Assembly (NCBI RefSeq): GCF_008801915.1
Contig: NZ_VZOV01000023.1
Location: forward strand, 1 to 64,000
DNA from: Cupriavidus gilardii
GTDB taxonomy: Bacteria > Pseudomonadota > Gammaproteobacteria > Burkholderiales > Burkholderiaceae
Direction of reading: 5' to 3'
Length of the DNA: 64,000 nt
The translations under genes and the position numbers were made by a program. The notes below the pieces were generated by a model that was given only the letters and a program-made list of their open reading frames with translations, was not told the origin of the DNA and ran no database searches. Positions within the stretch are counted from its first letter, which is position 1. Every line of letters begins with the position of its first letter. Below, in pieces: positions 1 to 8,429 of the stretch.

Positions 1-902
1 AGCTCGGCGGCGAACCGCGCGAAGCGGCCGACGCGGCGCGGCGCATCGCCGCCGGGGACCTGACCGGCGGCCAGCGCCTGCGCCGGCGTGGCGCGCGCGG
101 GCTGCTGCAGGACCTGGCCGCGATGCGCGACGCGCTGGCCGCGATGCTCGCGCGCATTCAATCGTCGGCGCGCCAGATCCATGGCGCCAGCGAGCAGATC
201 GCCGCCGCCAACCGCGATCTATCCGAACGCACCGGGCGCCAGCTGGCGGCAGTCGACGAGGCAGCCACCAGCATCGGCGAGTTGCGCGGGCTGGTCGAGC
301 AGATTCACGTGCGGGCGCACGAGTCCAGCGCGATGGCCAGCCAGGCGCGCGACGCCGTCGGGACGGGCAGCGCGGTGGTGCGCAGCATGCGGGCGTCGAT
401 GGATGCGGTGCAGGCGCGCTCGCGCGACATCTCCGAAGTGGTCGGCGTGCTGCAGGGCATCGCGTTCCAGACCAATCTGCTGGCGCTCAACGCGGCCGTC
501 GAAGCGGCGCGGGCCGGCGCCGCCGGCCGCGGTTTCGCCGTGGTTGCCAACGAAGTGCGCGCGCTGGCCCAGCGCAGCGCGCAATCGGCCCGCGATATCG
601 GCGGGCTGCTGGGCGAAGCGACGCGCGACATCGAGGCCGGCGCCAGCCTCAGCGGCGAGGTCGAACAGGCGATGGCGGCGATCGAGCAGGCGGTGGTGCG
701 CAGCCATACGCTGGCGGAACGGCTCAATGGCCTGGCCGAGCAGCAGGCCGCGGGGATTGCGGTGGTCGACGGCGCCGTCGCGCGCCTGGACGGCACCAGC
801 CGGCAGAACGCGGAACTGGTGACCACGGTGGCACGGCAAGCCGAAGCGCTGGACTGGCAGGCCGGCGAACTGGCGGCCGATGTGGGGCGCTTCCGCTTCT
901 GA
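1..902 (+). CDS. Methyl-accepting chemotaxis protein, C-terminal part (5' truncated by window)
   Basis: The reading frame is open from base 3, so the start lies upstream of the window. The first visible residues ([20 protein letters not shown]) look like a HAMP linker. A long Ala-rich coiled coil follows, then the highly conserved receptor tip around bases 430-600, seen as [18 protein letters not shown] followed by [19 protein letters not shown]. That tip contacts CheA/CheW in chemoreceptor arrays, so this is a membrane chemoreceptor signalling domain. It ends soon after the descending helix at [15 protein letters not shown], with no CheR/CheB-docking pentapeptide visible. The ligand domain and transmembrane segments are outside the window, so the stimulus cannot be inferred. 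Confidence 0.93.
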   Translation, partial: LGGEPREAADAARRIAAGDLTGGQRLRRRGARGLLQDLAAMRDALAAMLARIQSSARQIHGASEQIAAANRDLSERTGRQLAAVDEAATSIGELRGLVEQIHVRAHESSAMASQARDAVGTGSAVVRSMRASMDAVQARSRDISEVVGVLQGIAFQTNLLALNAAVEAARAGAAGRGFAVVANEVRALAQRSAQSARDIGGLLGEATRDIEAGASLSGEVEQAMAAIEQAVVRSHTLAERLNGLAEQQAAGIAVVDGAVARLDGTSRQNAELVTTVARQAEALDWQAGELAADVGRFRF

Positions 903-1094
903 GCCGGTTCCGCCGGTCCCGCCGGTCCGGCCGTTCCGGTCGTTCCGGTCGTTCCGGTCGCCGCGGTCATTCTCGAAGTTCTGCACTGCAGAACGTCGAT
1001 TCTGCATTGCGGTTGACGACACCATCGAACGGTGCAACCATCGCGGATAGACCAAGCCGGCCACCACGCCGGCAACGCCATTCCGGAGACTTCG
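903..1094. promoter_or_regulatory. Promoter/operator region of the acyl-CoA ligase-IclR operon
   Basis: This 192-base gap holds three exact 9-bp tandem units CGTTCCGGT at 932-958, preceded by related CCGGTC-type repeats. A perfect 8-bp inverted repeat GTTCTGCA-C-TGCAGAAC lies at 978-994, with a partial second copy (TTCTGCATTGC) starting near 1001. A possible sigma-70 -35 box TTGACG is at 1013-1018, with AACCAT 17 bases later. The palindrome just upstream of the -35 suits an operator, and the IclR-type regulator encoded two genes on is the obvious candidate to bind it. The promoter and the regulator pairing are inferences. Confidence 0.45.
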
Positions 1095-2681
1095 ATGAGC
1101 AGCACCTTCCGCGCCGATTCCGGCGACGCCTCCCGCCCCGGTTCGCAGCCCGCCACCGCCACCCCGCCGTTCGTGCCGCCCTATGCACGGCTGCACCAGG
1201 TCATCGCGCCCTGGGTCGCGGACCGTCCCGACGTAGTCGCGCTGATGGACGGCGAACGTTCGATCCGCTATGGCGAGCTTGACAGCGCGGTGCGCCAGAC
1301 CGCGGCCACACTCGCGAAGGCCGGCGTGCGCGGCGGCGACCGCGTGGTGCTGGTGACCGAGAACAGCGTGGGCTGCGCGGTGCTGATCCTGGCGCTCAGC
1401 TCGCTGGATGCCTGGGCGATTCCGGTCAACGCCCGCCTGTCGGCGCGCGAGATCGACAACATCATCGAGCACGCGGGCGCCCGCCTGGCGCTGTACCTGG
1501 ACAACGCCTATCCCGAAGCACGCGAGCACGGCCTTGCGCGCGGCGCGCAGTGGGGCGAATGGCCGCATGTGGGCCGCCTGCTGATCGGCAGGCTCGATAC
1601 CGGGGCGGTGCCCGAGCCGGTGCAGGCGGACGCGCGCGAGCAGGTCGCCGCGGTGATCTACACCACCGGTACCACGGGCGCGTCGAAGGGCGTGATGCTG
1701 ACGCATTCGAACCTGATGTTCATCGGCCACAGCAACCGCGTGCAGGCGCGCGTGCAGCCCGGCGACCGCGTCTATGGCGTGCTGCCGATCTCCCACGTCT
1801 ACGGCCTGTCGGTGCTGCTGGTCGGTCCGTTGTCCAACGGCGCCACGGTCTACTACGAGCCGCGCTTCCGTCCCGAGCGGCTGGCGCGCGCGCTGGTCGA
1901 GGAGAACCTGTCGGTGCTGCACGGCGTGCCGGCGATGTACGCCAAGCTGATCGAATGGGGCCGCAGCCAGCCCACGCCGCTGCGTGCGCCGGCGCTGCGC
2001 ATGGCGCAATCGGGCGGCGCGCCGCTGACCGCCACGCTGAAGGCCGCCTTCGAACAGACCTTCGGCATCACGCTGCACAACGGCTACGGCATGACCGAAA
2101 CCTCGCCGACGGTCAGCCAGACCCGCGTCGATGCGCCGCGCCGCGACTGTTCGGTGGGCCAGGCGGTGCCGGGCGTCGAGGTGCGGCTCGGCGATCCGCT
2201 GCCGGACGGCAGCGGCGAGCTGCTGGTGCGCGGCCCCAACGTGATGAAGGGCTACTACAAGCGCCCCGACCTGACCGCGCAGGCGATCGATGCCGACGGC
2301 TGGCTGCATACGGGCGACCTGGCCAGGATCGACGACGACGGCGCGATTTCCATCGTCGGCCGCTCGAAGGAAATCATCATCCATTCGGGCTTCAACGTGT
2401 ATCCCGAGGAAGTCGAGCAGTCGATCAACGCCTACTCGGCGATCGTGCAGTCGGCCGTGGTCGGGCGCGCGGTCGAGGGCAACGAGGAGGTGATCGCCTT
2501 CGTCGAAGTCCGCGCCGGCATGGAGCTCGATCCGGCCGCGCTGAAGGCCTTCCTGCGCGAACGGCTGTCGCCGTACAAGATTCCGGCGGAAATCAAGGTG
2601 GTCGCGCAATTGCCGGCCGCGCCGTCGGGCAAGATCCTGAAGGCCCGACTGCGCGCGATGCTGGCGGCCGGCGAGTTTTGA
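1095..2681 (+). CDS. AMP-forming acyl-CoA synthetase (long-chain fatty acid-CoA ligase type)
   Basis: This 528-residue class I adenylate-forming enzyme would activate a carboxylic acid with ATP and load it onto CoA. The visible signatures are the phosphate-binding loop YTTGTTGASKGVMLTH, the adenylate motif NGYGMTETSP, the hinge HTGDLARIDDDG followed by GRSKEIIIHSGFNVYPEEVE, and the C-terminal catalytic lysine region PSGKILKARLR. I chose ATG 1095 because GGAGAC sits five bases upstream; an in-frame ATG at 1032 lacks a ribosome site. The following IclR gene begins 20 bases after its stop, so the two are probably co-transcribed. The substrate cannot be read from sequence; a fatty or aromatic acid is plausible. 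Confidence 0.9.
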   Translation: MSSTFRADSGDASRPGSQPATATPPFVPPYARLHQVIAPWVADRPDVVALMDGERSIRYGELDSAVRQTAATLAKAGVRGGDRVVLVTENSVGCAVLILALSSLDAWAIPVNARLSAREIDNIIEHAGARLALYLDNAYPEAREHGLARGAQWGEWPHVGRLLIGRLDTGAVPEPVQADAREQVAAVIYTTGTTGASKGVMLTHSNLMFIGHSNRVQARVQPGDRVYGVLPISHVYGLSVLLVGPLSNGATVYYEPRFRPERLARALVEENLSVLHGVPAMYAKLIEWGRSQPTPLRAPALRMAQSGGAPLTATLKAAFEQTFGITLHNGYGMTETSPTVSQTRVDAPRRDCSVGQAVPGVEVRLGDPLPDGSGELLVRGPNVMKGYYKRPDLTAQAIDADGWLHTGDLARIDDDGAISIVGRSKEIIIHSGFNVYPEEVEQSINAYSAIVQSAVVGRAVEGNEEVIAFVEVRAGMELDPAALKAFLRERLSPYKIPAEIKVVAQLPAAPSGKILKARLRAMLAAGEF

Positions 2682-2701
2682 GTCCGCACCTGGGGACCAC
2701 C

Positions 2702-3616
2702 ATGGCGAGCGACGATCAGGCGCACGGCATGCCGGCCGCCTCGGTGGACGAGGCCGAAGCCGGCCGGGCTGGCGCCGGCGACGATGGGCCTCGCCACAAG
2801 GAGGACCGCCACTTCGTCACCGCGCTGGCGCGCGGCCTCGATGTGCTGGCGTGCTTCCGCGGTTTCGACGCGCAACTGGGCAATGCAGAACTGGCGCAGC
2901 GCTGCGGCCTGCCCAAGTCGACCGTGTCGCGGCTGACCCATACGCTGACCGAGCTCGGCTATCTGCGCCTGGAACCGGACGCCGGCAAATACCGCCTCGG
3001 CAGTTCGGCGCTGGCCCTGGCGCCGACCGCCCGCGAAGGCGCCGATGTGCTGGCGGTGGCGCGGCCGCACATGCAGCGCCTGGCCGATCTTTCGCAGGGC
3101 GTCGCCTCGCTGATCCTGCGCGACCGCGGCCGCATGCTGATCTTCGAGAACTGCCAGGCCGAGAGCTATCTGACCCTGCGGGTGGCCGTCGGCACGCGCA
3201 TCTCGGGCCTGACCACCGCGGCGGGCCGCGCCTATCTGCAGGCGCTGCCGGCTGCAGATGCGCAGCAGGCGCTGGCCGCGTTCCGCGCGAACGACACGCT
3301 GTCCGATGCCGATGCGCAGGCGGTGCTCGCGCGCAGCCGCGAGGAAGTCCAGCGCATCGGCTGCACGACCTCGTTCGGCGAATGGCTGCCGGACATCAAT
3401 TCGATCGCGGCCGCCTTCCATCCGGGCCCCTCGCTGCCGCCGATGACGTTGAGCTGCAGCGGCCCCAACGCGGTCGTGCCGCCGCGGCATCTGCTGGACG
3501 TGGTGCGGCCCGTGCTGATCGAATGCGTCGCACGTATCGAACGCGAACTGGGCGGCGCGGGAGCGGACAGCGCAAGAACCGGCAGCGCAAACACCGGCGG
3601 CACGCGGCGGCGCTGA
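2702..3616 (+). CDS. IclR-family transcriptional regulator
   Basis: A 304-residue regulator. The N-terminal winged helix-turn-helix is visible as NAELAQRCGLPKSTVSRLTH (roughly residues 60-80), and is followed by the IclR effector domain. A non-conserved charged extension of about 40 residues precedes the HTH, and a Gly/Ser/Thr-rich tail ends the protein. Family members bind palindromic operators and sense small aromatic or aliphatic acids. Its position directly after an acyl-CoA ligase suggests it controls that gene, perhaps through the palindrome near base 986, and responds to the ligase substrate or product; that is inference. Confidence 0.92.
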   Translation: MASDDQAHGMPAASVDEAEAGRAGAGDDGPRHKEDRHFVTALARGLDVLACFRGFDAQLGNAELAQRCGLPKSTVSRLTHTLTELGYLRLEPDAGKYRLGSSALALAPTAREGADVLAVARPHMQRLADLSQGVASLILRDRGRMLIFENCQAESYLTLRVAVGTRISGLTTAAGRAYLQALPAADAQQALAAFRANDTLSDADAQAVLARSREEVQRIGCTTSFGEWLPDINSIAAAFHPGPSLPPMTLSCSGPNAVVPPRHLLDVVRPVLIECVARIERELGGAGADSARTGSANTGGTRRR

Positions 3617-3816
3617 GCGAAGGCCGACCAGCGGCGCGCATCGAACGGGCTACCGTTTGCCACACTGACCGCACCAAATTCGCAAGCATGCCGGCAGCAC
3701 GCCGCCATGATTCCGGTGTCCCGCAAAGCGATCGGCCGGCCTGGCGGGCACGGCCGATCGGAAGCGGCAATCCCGCGGCCGCGCGCCGACGCGGCCTTCA
3801 CCGGACAGACCCTCGC

Positions 3817-4887
3817 ATGCCCACTCCGCTCTGCTGTGCGCGCCGCTTCCATGCGGCGCACTATCCGACCCCACGCGATTTCTTCGACGCCGTCGCCAAA
3901 GGCACCGGCGAAACCACTCTGCGGCGGATCGTCGTGGATCGCGCTCCGTTCTTCGTCGGCGGCCGGGGCTACAGGCTCGTCGCCGAGAATGTCGAACGTC
4001 CAGGCAGCGGCCGGCATGCCGACATCCGGCTGGAGCGCAACTGGCGCGAATTCGGCTGGTTCCGCCGCGTCGTGCTGACACTGCTGAGCTGCGTCGTGCC
4101 GCGCGACAGGCAGCGCTGCGAGCGGCCCACTCGCGGTCAACTTTGCGCGGTGTCGCACACCATCGCGCGGCTGCGACAGGAGGCCAGCGTCGCGGTGCCC
4201 GTTGCGGCGCGTCCCCGGGACACGCCGCCGCAGGCGGTCGAGCCGGAACCCTGCGCCGCGGAACCACGACCGCCGATTTCTCCGGTGCTGACGCCCGAAG
4301 CCGGCCGCGCAAGGATCAGGTTGTTGCTCCAGCGCATCGACAAGGCCAACTGTTGCAAGCTGTTCGCGAACAAGTCGAAGTGGTGCAAGGTCGTTCGCGC
4401 GATCGCCGGCAACGACCCGCCGGAGTGCCACGACGTCGTCGCTGCAACGGTGCTGGCGCAGATGGCGGCCGTGGTTACCTACCTGCGTCGCCACCGCATG
4501 GGGAACGCATCGGCCTATGCCGAGGTGATGGGCATTCTGCAGGCGCTGCACGACGCGGCCGAAGCCAACGACGACAAGCTCGCCGACCTTGCCGCTCGCC
4601 TGACCGCCGTATGGAAGCAGCACTGGTGGCGCGGGGAGATTCCGCCGTATTCGGCGTTCGCCGCCTTCCGGCTGCCCGGCGCCGTGGCGCGGCGCATCGG
4701 CGCCTTCTTGCGCGCCGACGCGCTGCTCTTCGCCAATGAACTTTGCACGCTGGAGCTGCGCGACCGCCAGATCAAGCGTCTGATCGCCGCCGCGTCGGCA
4801 AAGCCGGCTCCCGCCGTCCCGGCCGACGGCGCCGACCGCGCCGCTCCCGCCGTCGCTCCGGCGGCCTCCTCGGCCGCTACGGCTTGA
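3817..4887 (+). CDS. Unrecognised protein, 356 residues
   Basis: I do not recognise a family. The protein starts MPTPLCCARRFHAAHYPTP. An N-terminal region of about 100 residues contains GGRGYRLVAENV and a WREFGWFRR segment. A Pro-rich linker follows (about residues 125-160), then a mostly helical region with paired cysteines (KANCCKLFANKSKWCKVV), a helix-rich stretch carrying WKQHWWRGEIPPYSAFAAF, and an Ala/Pro-rich tail. There is no signal peptide or membrane segment. Codon usage matches the neighbours, which argues for a real gene. The modular, Cys-containing layout would fit a secreted effector, but nothing in the context supports that. Its 3' end overlaps the convergent gene by 11 bases. 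An in-frame start upstream near 3688 is less likely. Confidence 0.6.
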   Translation: MPTPLCCARRFHAAHYPTPRDFFDAVAKGTGETTLRRIVVDRAPFFVGGRGYRLVAENVERPGSGRHADIRLERNWREFGWFRRVVLTLLSCVVPRDRQRCERPTRGQLCAVSHTIARLRQEASVAVPVAARPRDTPPQAVEPEPCAAEPRPPISPVLTPEAGRARIRLLLQRIDKANCCKLFANKSKWCKVVRAIAGNDPPECHDVVAATVLAQMAAVVTYLRRHRMGNASAYAEVMGILQALHDAAEANDDKLADLAARLTAVWKQHWWRGEIPPYSAFAAFRLPGAVARRIGAFLRADALLFANELCTLELRDRQIKRLIAAASAKPAPAVPADGADRAAPAVAPAASSAATA

Positions 4888-6601
4888 GCCGCATCGCCGG
4901 CGTGATCTGGCGCGGGTCGGTGCAAAGTTCGAGCAGCGCCGGCCTGCCGGCGGCACAGGCGCGGGCGAAAGCGTCGGCAAACCCGTCGGCACTGGTCAAG
5001 CGCTCCGCCCAGGCCCCACAGGCCTGCGCCAGCGCGACGAAATCCGGATTGACGATGCCGGTGCCGCTGACGCGTCCCGGATAGCGCCGCTCCTGATGCA
5101 TGCGGATCGTGCCGTACATGCCGTTATTGACGACCAGCACCACCACATTGGCGCCCACCGCGGCCGCGGTGGTCAGCTCCTGCGGATACATCTGGAAGCA
5201 GCCATCGCCGGCGAAGCAAACCACGGTGCGTTCGGGATGGCGCAGCTTGGCCGAGATCGCGGCCGGCAGCCCATAGCCCATCGCGCCGCAGGTCGGCGCC
5301 AGCTGCGTGCGCGGCCGGCGATAGGCGAAGTAGCGATGCAGCCAGACCGCATAGTTGCCAGCGCCATTGGTGACGATCGCATCGTCGGGCAGCGTGCGGT
5401 TCAGATGGTCGACCACCGCCGTCATGTCGACACCGGTGGCATCGGCGTGCGGCGCGGCCGGCGCGACGAAGCCCTGATGGTCGGCGCGCGCCGCGGCGGT
5501 CCATTCGCGCCAGCGCACCGCGGCCGGCGCCTGCAGGCCGGCCAGCATCGCGGTGCCCGGACCGATGCCGGCGTGGATCGCCAGCTCGGGCTGGTAGACA
5601 CGGCCCAGTTCCGCCGCATCGGCATGGATATGCACCAGCCGCTGGCGCGGCCGCGGCGGCTCGAGCAGCGTATAGCCGTCGGTTGCGACGTCGCCGAGCC
5701 GCGTGCCGAAGGCCACGACCAGATCGGCGCCGCGCACGCATTCGGCCAGGCGCGGATTGACGCCCAGGCTCAGATGGCCGACGTAGTGCGGATCGCGATT
5801 GTCGAGCACGTCCTGGCGGCGAAAGGCGCAGGCCACCGGCAGATCCCAGGCATGCACGAAGCGCGCAAACGCGGCCGCGTCTTCGTCGCGCCAGTTGGCG
5901 CCGCCGGCGATCACCAGCGGACGCTGCGCCGCCGTCAGCAGTTCGCACAGCGCAGCGGCATCGGCCGCGGACGGCGAGGCGACCACCGGCCGATACGCGC
6001 CGGTGTCGCGGCAGACCGCATCGCCATCGAGCACGTCTTCTGGCAGCGCCAGCACCACCGGCCCGGGGCGGCCCGAGGTCGCGACCTGGAAGGCGCGCGC
6101 TACCAGCTCGGGGATGCGTGCCGGGTCGTCGATCTCCGCCACCCATTTCGCCATGCCGCCGAACATCGCCGCGTAATCGACTTCCTGGAAGGCTTCCCTG
6201 CCGCGGTGCTCGCGGGCAATCTGTCCGACGAACAGGATCATCGGCGTCGAATCCTGCGCGGCAATATGGATGCCCACGCTGGCATGCGTCGCGCCGGGCC
6301 CGCGCGTGACGAAGCAGATGCCGGGGCGGCCGGTCAGCTTGCCGTCGGCCTCGGCCATGTTCGCGGCCGCGCCTTCATGCTTGCAGACGATCAGATCGAT
6401 CGCGGGCTGATCGTGCAGCGCGTCCAGCACGTCGAGGAAGCTCTCGCCCGGCACGCAAAACACGCGCTCGATGCCGTGGATGCGCAGCGCATCGACCAGG
6501 ATGCGGCCGCCGCTGCGCGGCACGGGCGGCTGCGTGGCGGCGGAAGGATCCGGGGCATCCGGAGACAGGGACGAACGGAGATCGGCGGTAGGCTGGGTCA
6601 T
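4877..6601 (-). CDS. Thiamine-diphosphate-dependent enzyme (acetolactate synthase / benzoylformate decarboxylase superfamily)
   Basis: A 574-residue cytoplasmic enzyme with the three-domain TPP fold. The N-terminal PYR domain carries the catalytic glutamate in CKHEGAAANMAEADGKLTG. The central domain has the dehydrogenase-like segment VLALPEDVLDG. The C-terminal PP domain has GDGCFQM followed by VNNGMYGT, the Mg-TPP motif. It differs from biosynthetic IlvB: it stands alone with no small subunit, and it lies divergent from an LDH2-type dehydrogenase. A role in 2-oxo acid decarboxylation or ligation is therefore likely, with substrate unknown. ATG 6601 and ATG 6613 are both possible, and neither has a strong ribosome site. 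A Pro/Ser-rich leader of about 30 residues precedes the fold. Confidence 0.88.
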   Translation of the reverse strand: MTQPTADLRSSLSPDAPDPSAATQPPVPRSGGRILVDALRIHGIERVFCVPGESFLDVLDALHDQPAIDLIVCKHEGAAANMAEADGKLTGRPGICFVTRGPGATHASVGIHIAAQDSTPMILFVGQIAREHRGREAFQEVDYAAMFGGMAKWVAEIDDPARIPELVARAFQVATSGRPGPVVLALPEDVLDGDAVCRDTGAYRPVVASPSAADAAALCELLTAAQRPLVIAGGANWRDEDAAAFARFVHAWDLPVACAFRRQDVLDNRDPHYVGHLSLGVNPRLAECVRGADLVVAFGTRLGDVATDGYTLLEPPRPRQRLVHIHADAAELGRVYQPELAIHAGIGPGTAMLAGLQAPAAVRWREWTAAARADHQGFVAPAAPHADATGVDMTAVVDHLNRTLPDDAIVTNGAGNYAVWLHRYFAYRRPRTQLAPTCGAMGYGLPAAISAKLRHPERTVVCFAGDGCFQMYPQELTTAAAVGANVVVLVVNNGMYGTIRMHQERRYPGRVSGTGIVNPDFVALAQACGAWAERLTSADGFADAFARACAAGRPALLELCTDPRQITPAMRLKP

Positions 6602-6835
6602 CGGCGGGCTCATCGAATCGCATCGGAAACGGAAACGGAAGCGGCCCCATTGTGCAGGCGATCGCCCAACGGGGTACGAGACAGGACCGATTATCGCGCC
6701 AAAATTTCGGGCCGCCGCGGCGCACCGCCGCCCGGGCAATGGCCGCGCGACGGCACGGCGCTTATCATGACTGCCCCGGGCCGCGCCGATGCCGGCAGCA
6801 AGCACGGGCGACAACAGAACGACGAGAGCGAGACG

Positions 6836-7942
6836 ATGAACGACGCGAAGACCGAACCCCTGCTTCCGACCGCGGACCTGCACCGATGGGTCGCCGAACT
6901 CTGGCTGGCCGCCGGCTCCGACGCGCGCGAGGCAACGCTGACCGCGGACCATCTGGTCGGCGCCAACCTGAGCGGGCACGACTCGCATGGTGTCGGCATG
7001 ATCCCGAAGTACGTGCTGTCCTGGCAGGCCGGAGAACTGCAGCTGAACCGCCAGGTCAGCGTGGTGCAGCAGGCCGGCAGCCTGCTGAGCCTCGATGGCA
7101 ACCGCGGCATGGGTCAGGCGGTGACCGAGCAGGCCATGGCGATGGCGATCGAACGCGCACGCGAGCATGGCGTCTGCGTGATGGGGCTGCGCCATTCGCA
7201 TCATCTGGGCCGCGTCGGCCATTGGGCCGAACAGGCCTGCGCGGCCGGCATGATCTCGATCCACTTCGTCAACGTGCTGTCCAAGCCGATCGTCGCGCCG
7301 CATGGCGGCTACGAGGCGCGCTATGGCACCAACCCGTTCACGATCGGCGTGCCGGTGCCCGACGCGCCGCCGCTGGTGCTGGACTTCGCCACCAGCGCGA
7401 TCGCGCTGGGCAAGGTCCGCGTCGCGCACAACAAGGGCGTGCCGGTGCCGCCCGGCTGCCTGGTCGATGCCGAGGGCCGCCCCACCACCGACGCCAGCGT
7501 GATGTACCCCGCCGATGGCGCCGCGCGCGGTGCGCTGCTCGGCTTCGGCGAGCACAAGGGCTACGTGCTGGCGATGATGTGCGAGCTGCTGGGCGCCGCG
7601 GTGACCGGCGGCCATACGATCCGTCCCGAGACGCTGACGCACCGCCACGCGGTCTGGAACAATATGCTGGCGATCGTGTTCGATCCGGCCCGGCTTGCCG
7701 ACAGCACGGCGTTCGGCCACGAGGTGCAGGCCTTCGTCGACTGGGTGCGCGCGTCGCGCCGCCAGCCCGGCTGCGATGCGATCCTGCTGCCGGGCGAACC
7801 CGAACGCGAGGCGCGCCGCCGCCGCGCCGAGGCCATCCCGATCGATGCCGGCACGCTGGCCGAGCTCGACGACGCGGCGGCGCGGGTGGAAGCCGCGACC
7901 GGACGGTCGCCGGGTCCGTTGTCGCGGCTGTGCGGGCGCTGA
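6836..7942 (+). CDS. LDH2-family NAD(P)-dependent malate/L-lactate-type dehydrogenase
   Basis: A 368-residue member of the LDH2/MDH2 oxidoreductase family, which is unrelated to classical Rossmann lactate dehydrogenases and includes ureidoglycolate, sulfolactate and 2,3-diketogulonate reductases. The typical signatures are SGHDSHGVGMIPKYV, the active-site region LRHSHHLGRVGHWAEQ, the nucleotide-binding stretch YGTNPFTIGVP, and LGFGEHKGYVLAMMCELL. It would interconvert a 2-hydroxy acid and a 2-oxo acid. The divergent TPP enzyme acts on 2-oxo acids, so the pair could process the same compound in sequence. I cannot name the substrate. The ATG follows an AG-rich stretch (GACGAGAGCGAGACG). Confidence 0.9.
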   Translation: MNDAKTEPLLPTADLHRWVAELWLAAGSDAREATLTADHLVGANLSGHDSHGVGMIPKYVLSWQAGELQLNRQVSVVQQAGSLLSLDGNRGMGQAVTEQAMAMAIERAREHGVCVMGLRHSHHLGRVGHWAEQACAAGMISIHFVNVLSKPIVAPHGGYEARYGTNPFTIGVPVPDAPPLVLDFATSAIALGKVRVAHNKGVPVPPGCLVDAEGRPTTDASVMYPADGAARGALLGFGEHKGYVLAMMCELLGAAVTGGHTIRPETLTHRHAVWNNMLAIVFDPARLADSTAFGHEVQAFVDWVRASRRQPGCDAILLPGEPEREARRRRAEAIPIDAGTLAELDDAAARVEAATGRSPGPLSRLCGR

Positions 7943-8027
7943 GGTCTGCCGACGCTTCCTTTTCCAGACTGGCAAGCCATCGTCCGCTGTCTTTTTCGCT
8001 TCCCCTCTCTACCCAACGGAGCCCCCG

Positions 8028-8396
8028 ATGCCCCATCTCGTCATCGAAATCACCGAAAACGCGCGCCTGAACTGCTCGCCCGAGGAACTGCTGGATCAGG
8101 CCAACGCCGCGCTGCTGGCCTCCGGCCAGTTCCAGGAGCCCGACATCAAATCGCGCTGCATCACGCTGCAGACCTATCGCCAGGGCACCGAACCGGTCGA
8201 ACGCGCCTTCGTCCATGGCCGGCTGTCGATTCTCGATGGCCGCGATCTCGCGACCCGGCAGGCGCTGGGCCAGGCGGTCTGCGAGGTGCTCGCCGAAGCC
8301 GTGCGCTCCGGCGCGAACAACACGCCGGTGCAGATCAGCGTCGAGGTGCGCGAGATGGAGCGGGCCAGCTATGCGAAGCAGGTGATCGGGAGCTGA
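8028..8396 (+). CDS. hpaF: 5-carboxymethyl-2-hydroxymuconate delta-isomerase family protein
   Basis: A 122-residue protein, the usual length for this tautomerase-superfamily isomerase of homoprotocatechuate (4-hydroxyphenylacetate) degradation. It begins MPHLVIEITENA, leaving Pro-2 as the catalytic N-terminal proline after methionine removal. The rest follows the CHMI pattern, including a LQTYRQGTEPVERAFVHGRLSILDGR segment split by a short turn. None of the other hpa/hpc genes is nearby; the gene follows the LDH2 dehydrogenase by 85 bases. It may therefore be a stand-alone isomerase recruited to another pathway. The family call is firm; the gene symbol is by family only. Confidence 0.85.
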   Translation: MPHLVIEITENARLNCSPEELLDQANAALLASGQFQEPDIKSRCITLQTYRQGTEPVERAFVHGRLSILDGRDLATRQALGQAVCEVLAEAVRSGANNTPVQISVEVREMERASYAKQVIGS

Positions 8397-8429
8397 GGCT
8401 CCGCCCGCCACGATGGCCGGCGGCGTCCG

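Noticed and set aside
219..2609. Long minus-strand open frame of about 800 residues opposite the MCP and acyl-CoA ligase
   Set aside because: Translation is His/Arg/Ala-rich without domains, and it is fully covered by two convincing plus-strand genes; an antisense artefact of high GC.
4877..6601. Acetolactate synthase large subunit (ilvB) of branched-chain biosynthesis
   Set aside because: No ilvN/ilvC neighbours and it lies by an LDH2 dehydrogenase; kept as a generic TPP enzyme.
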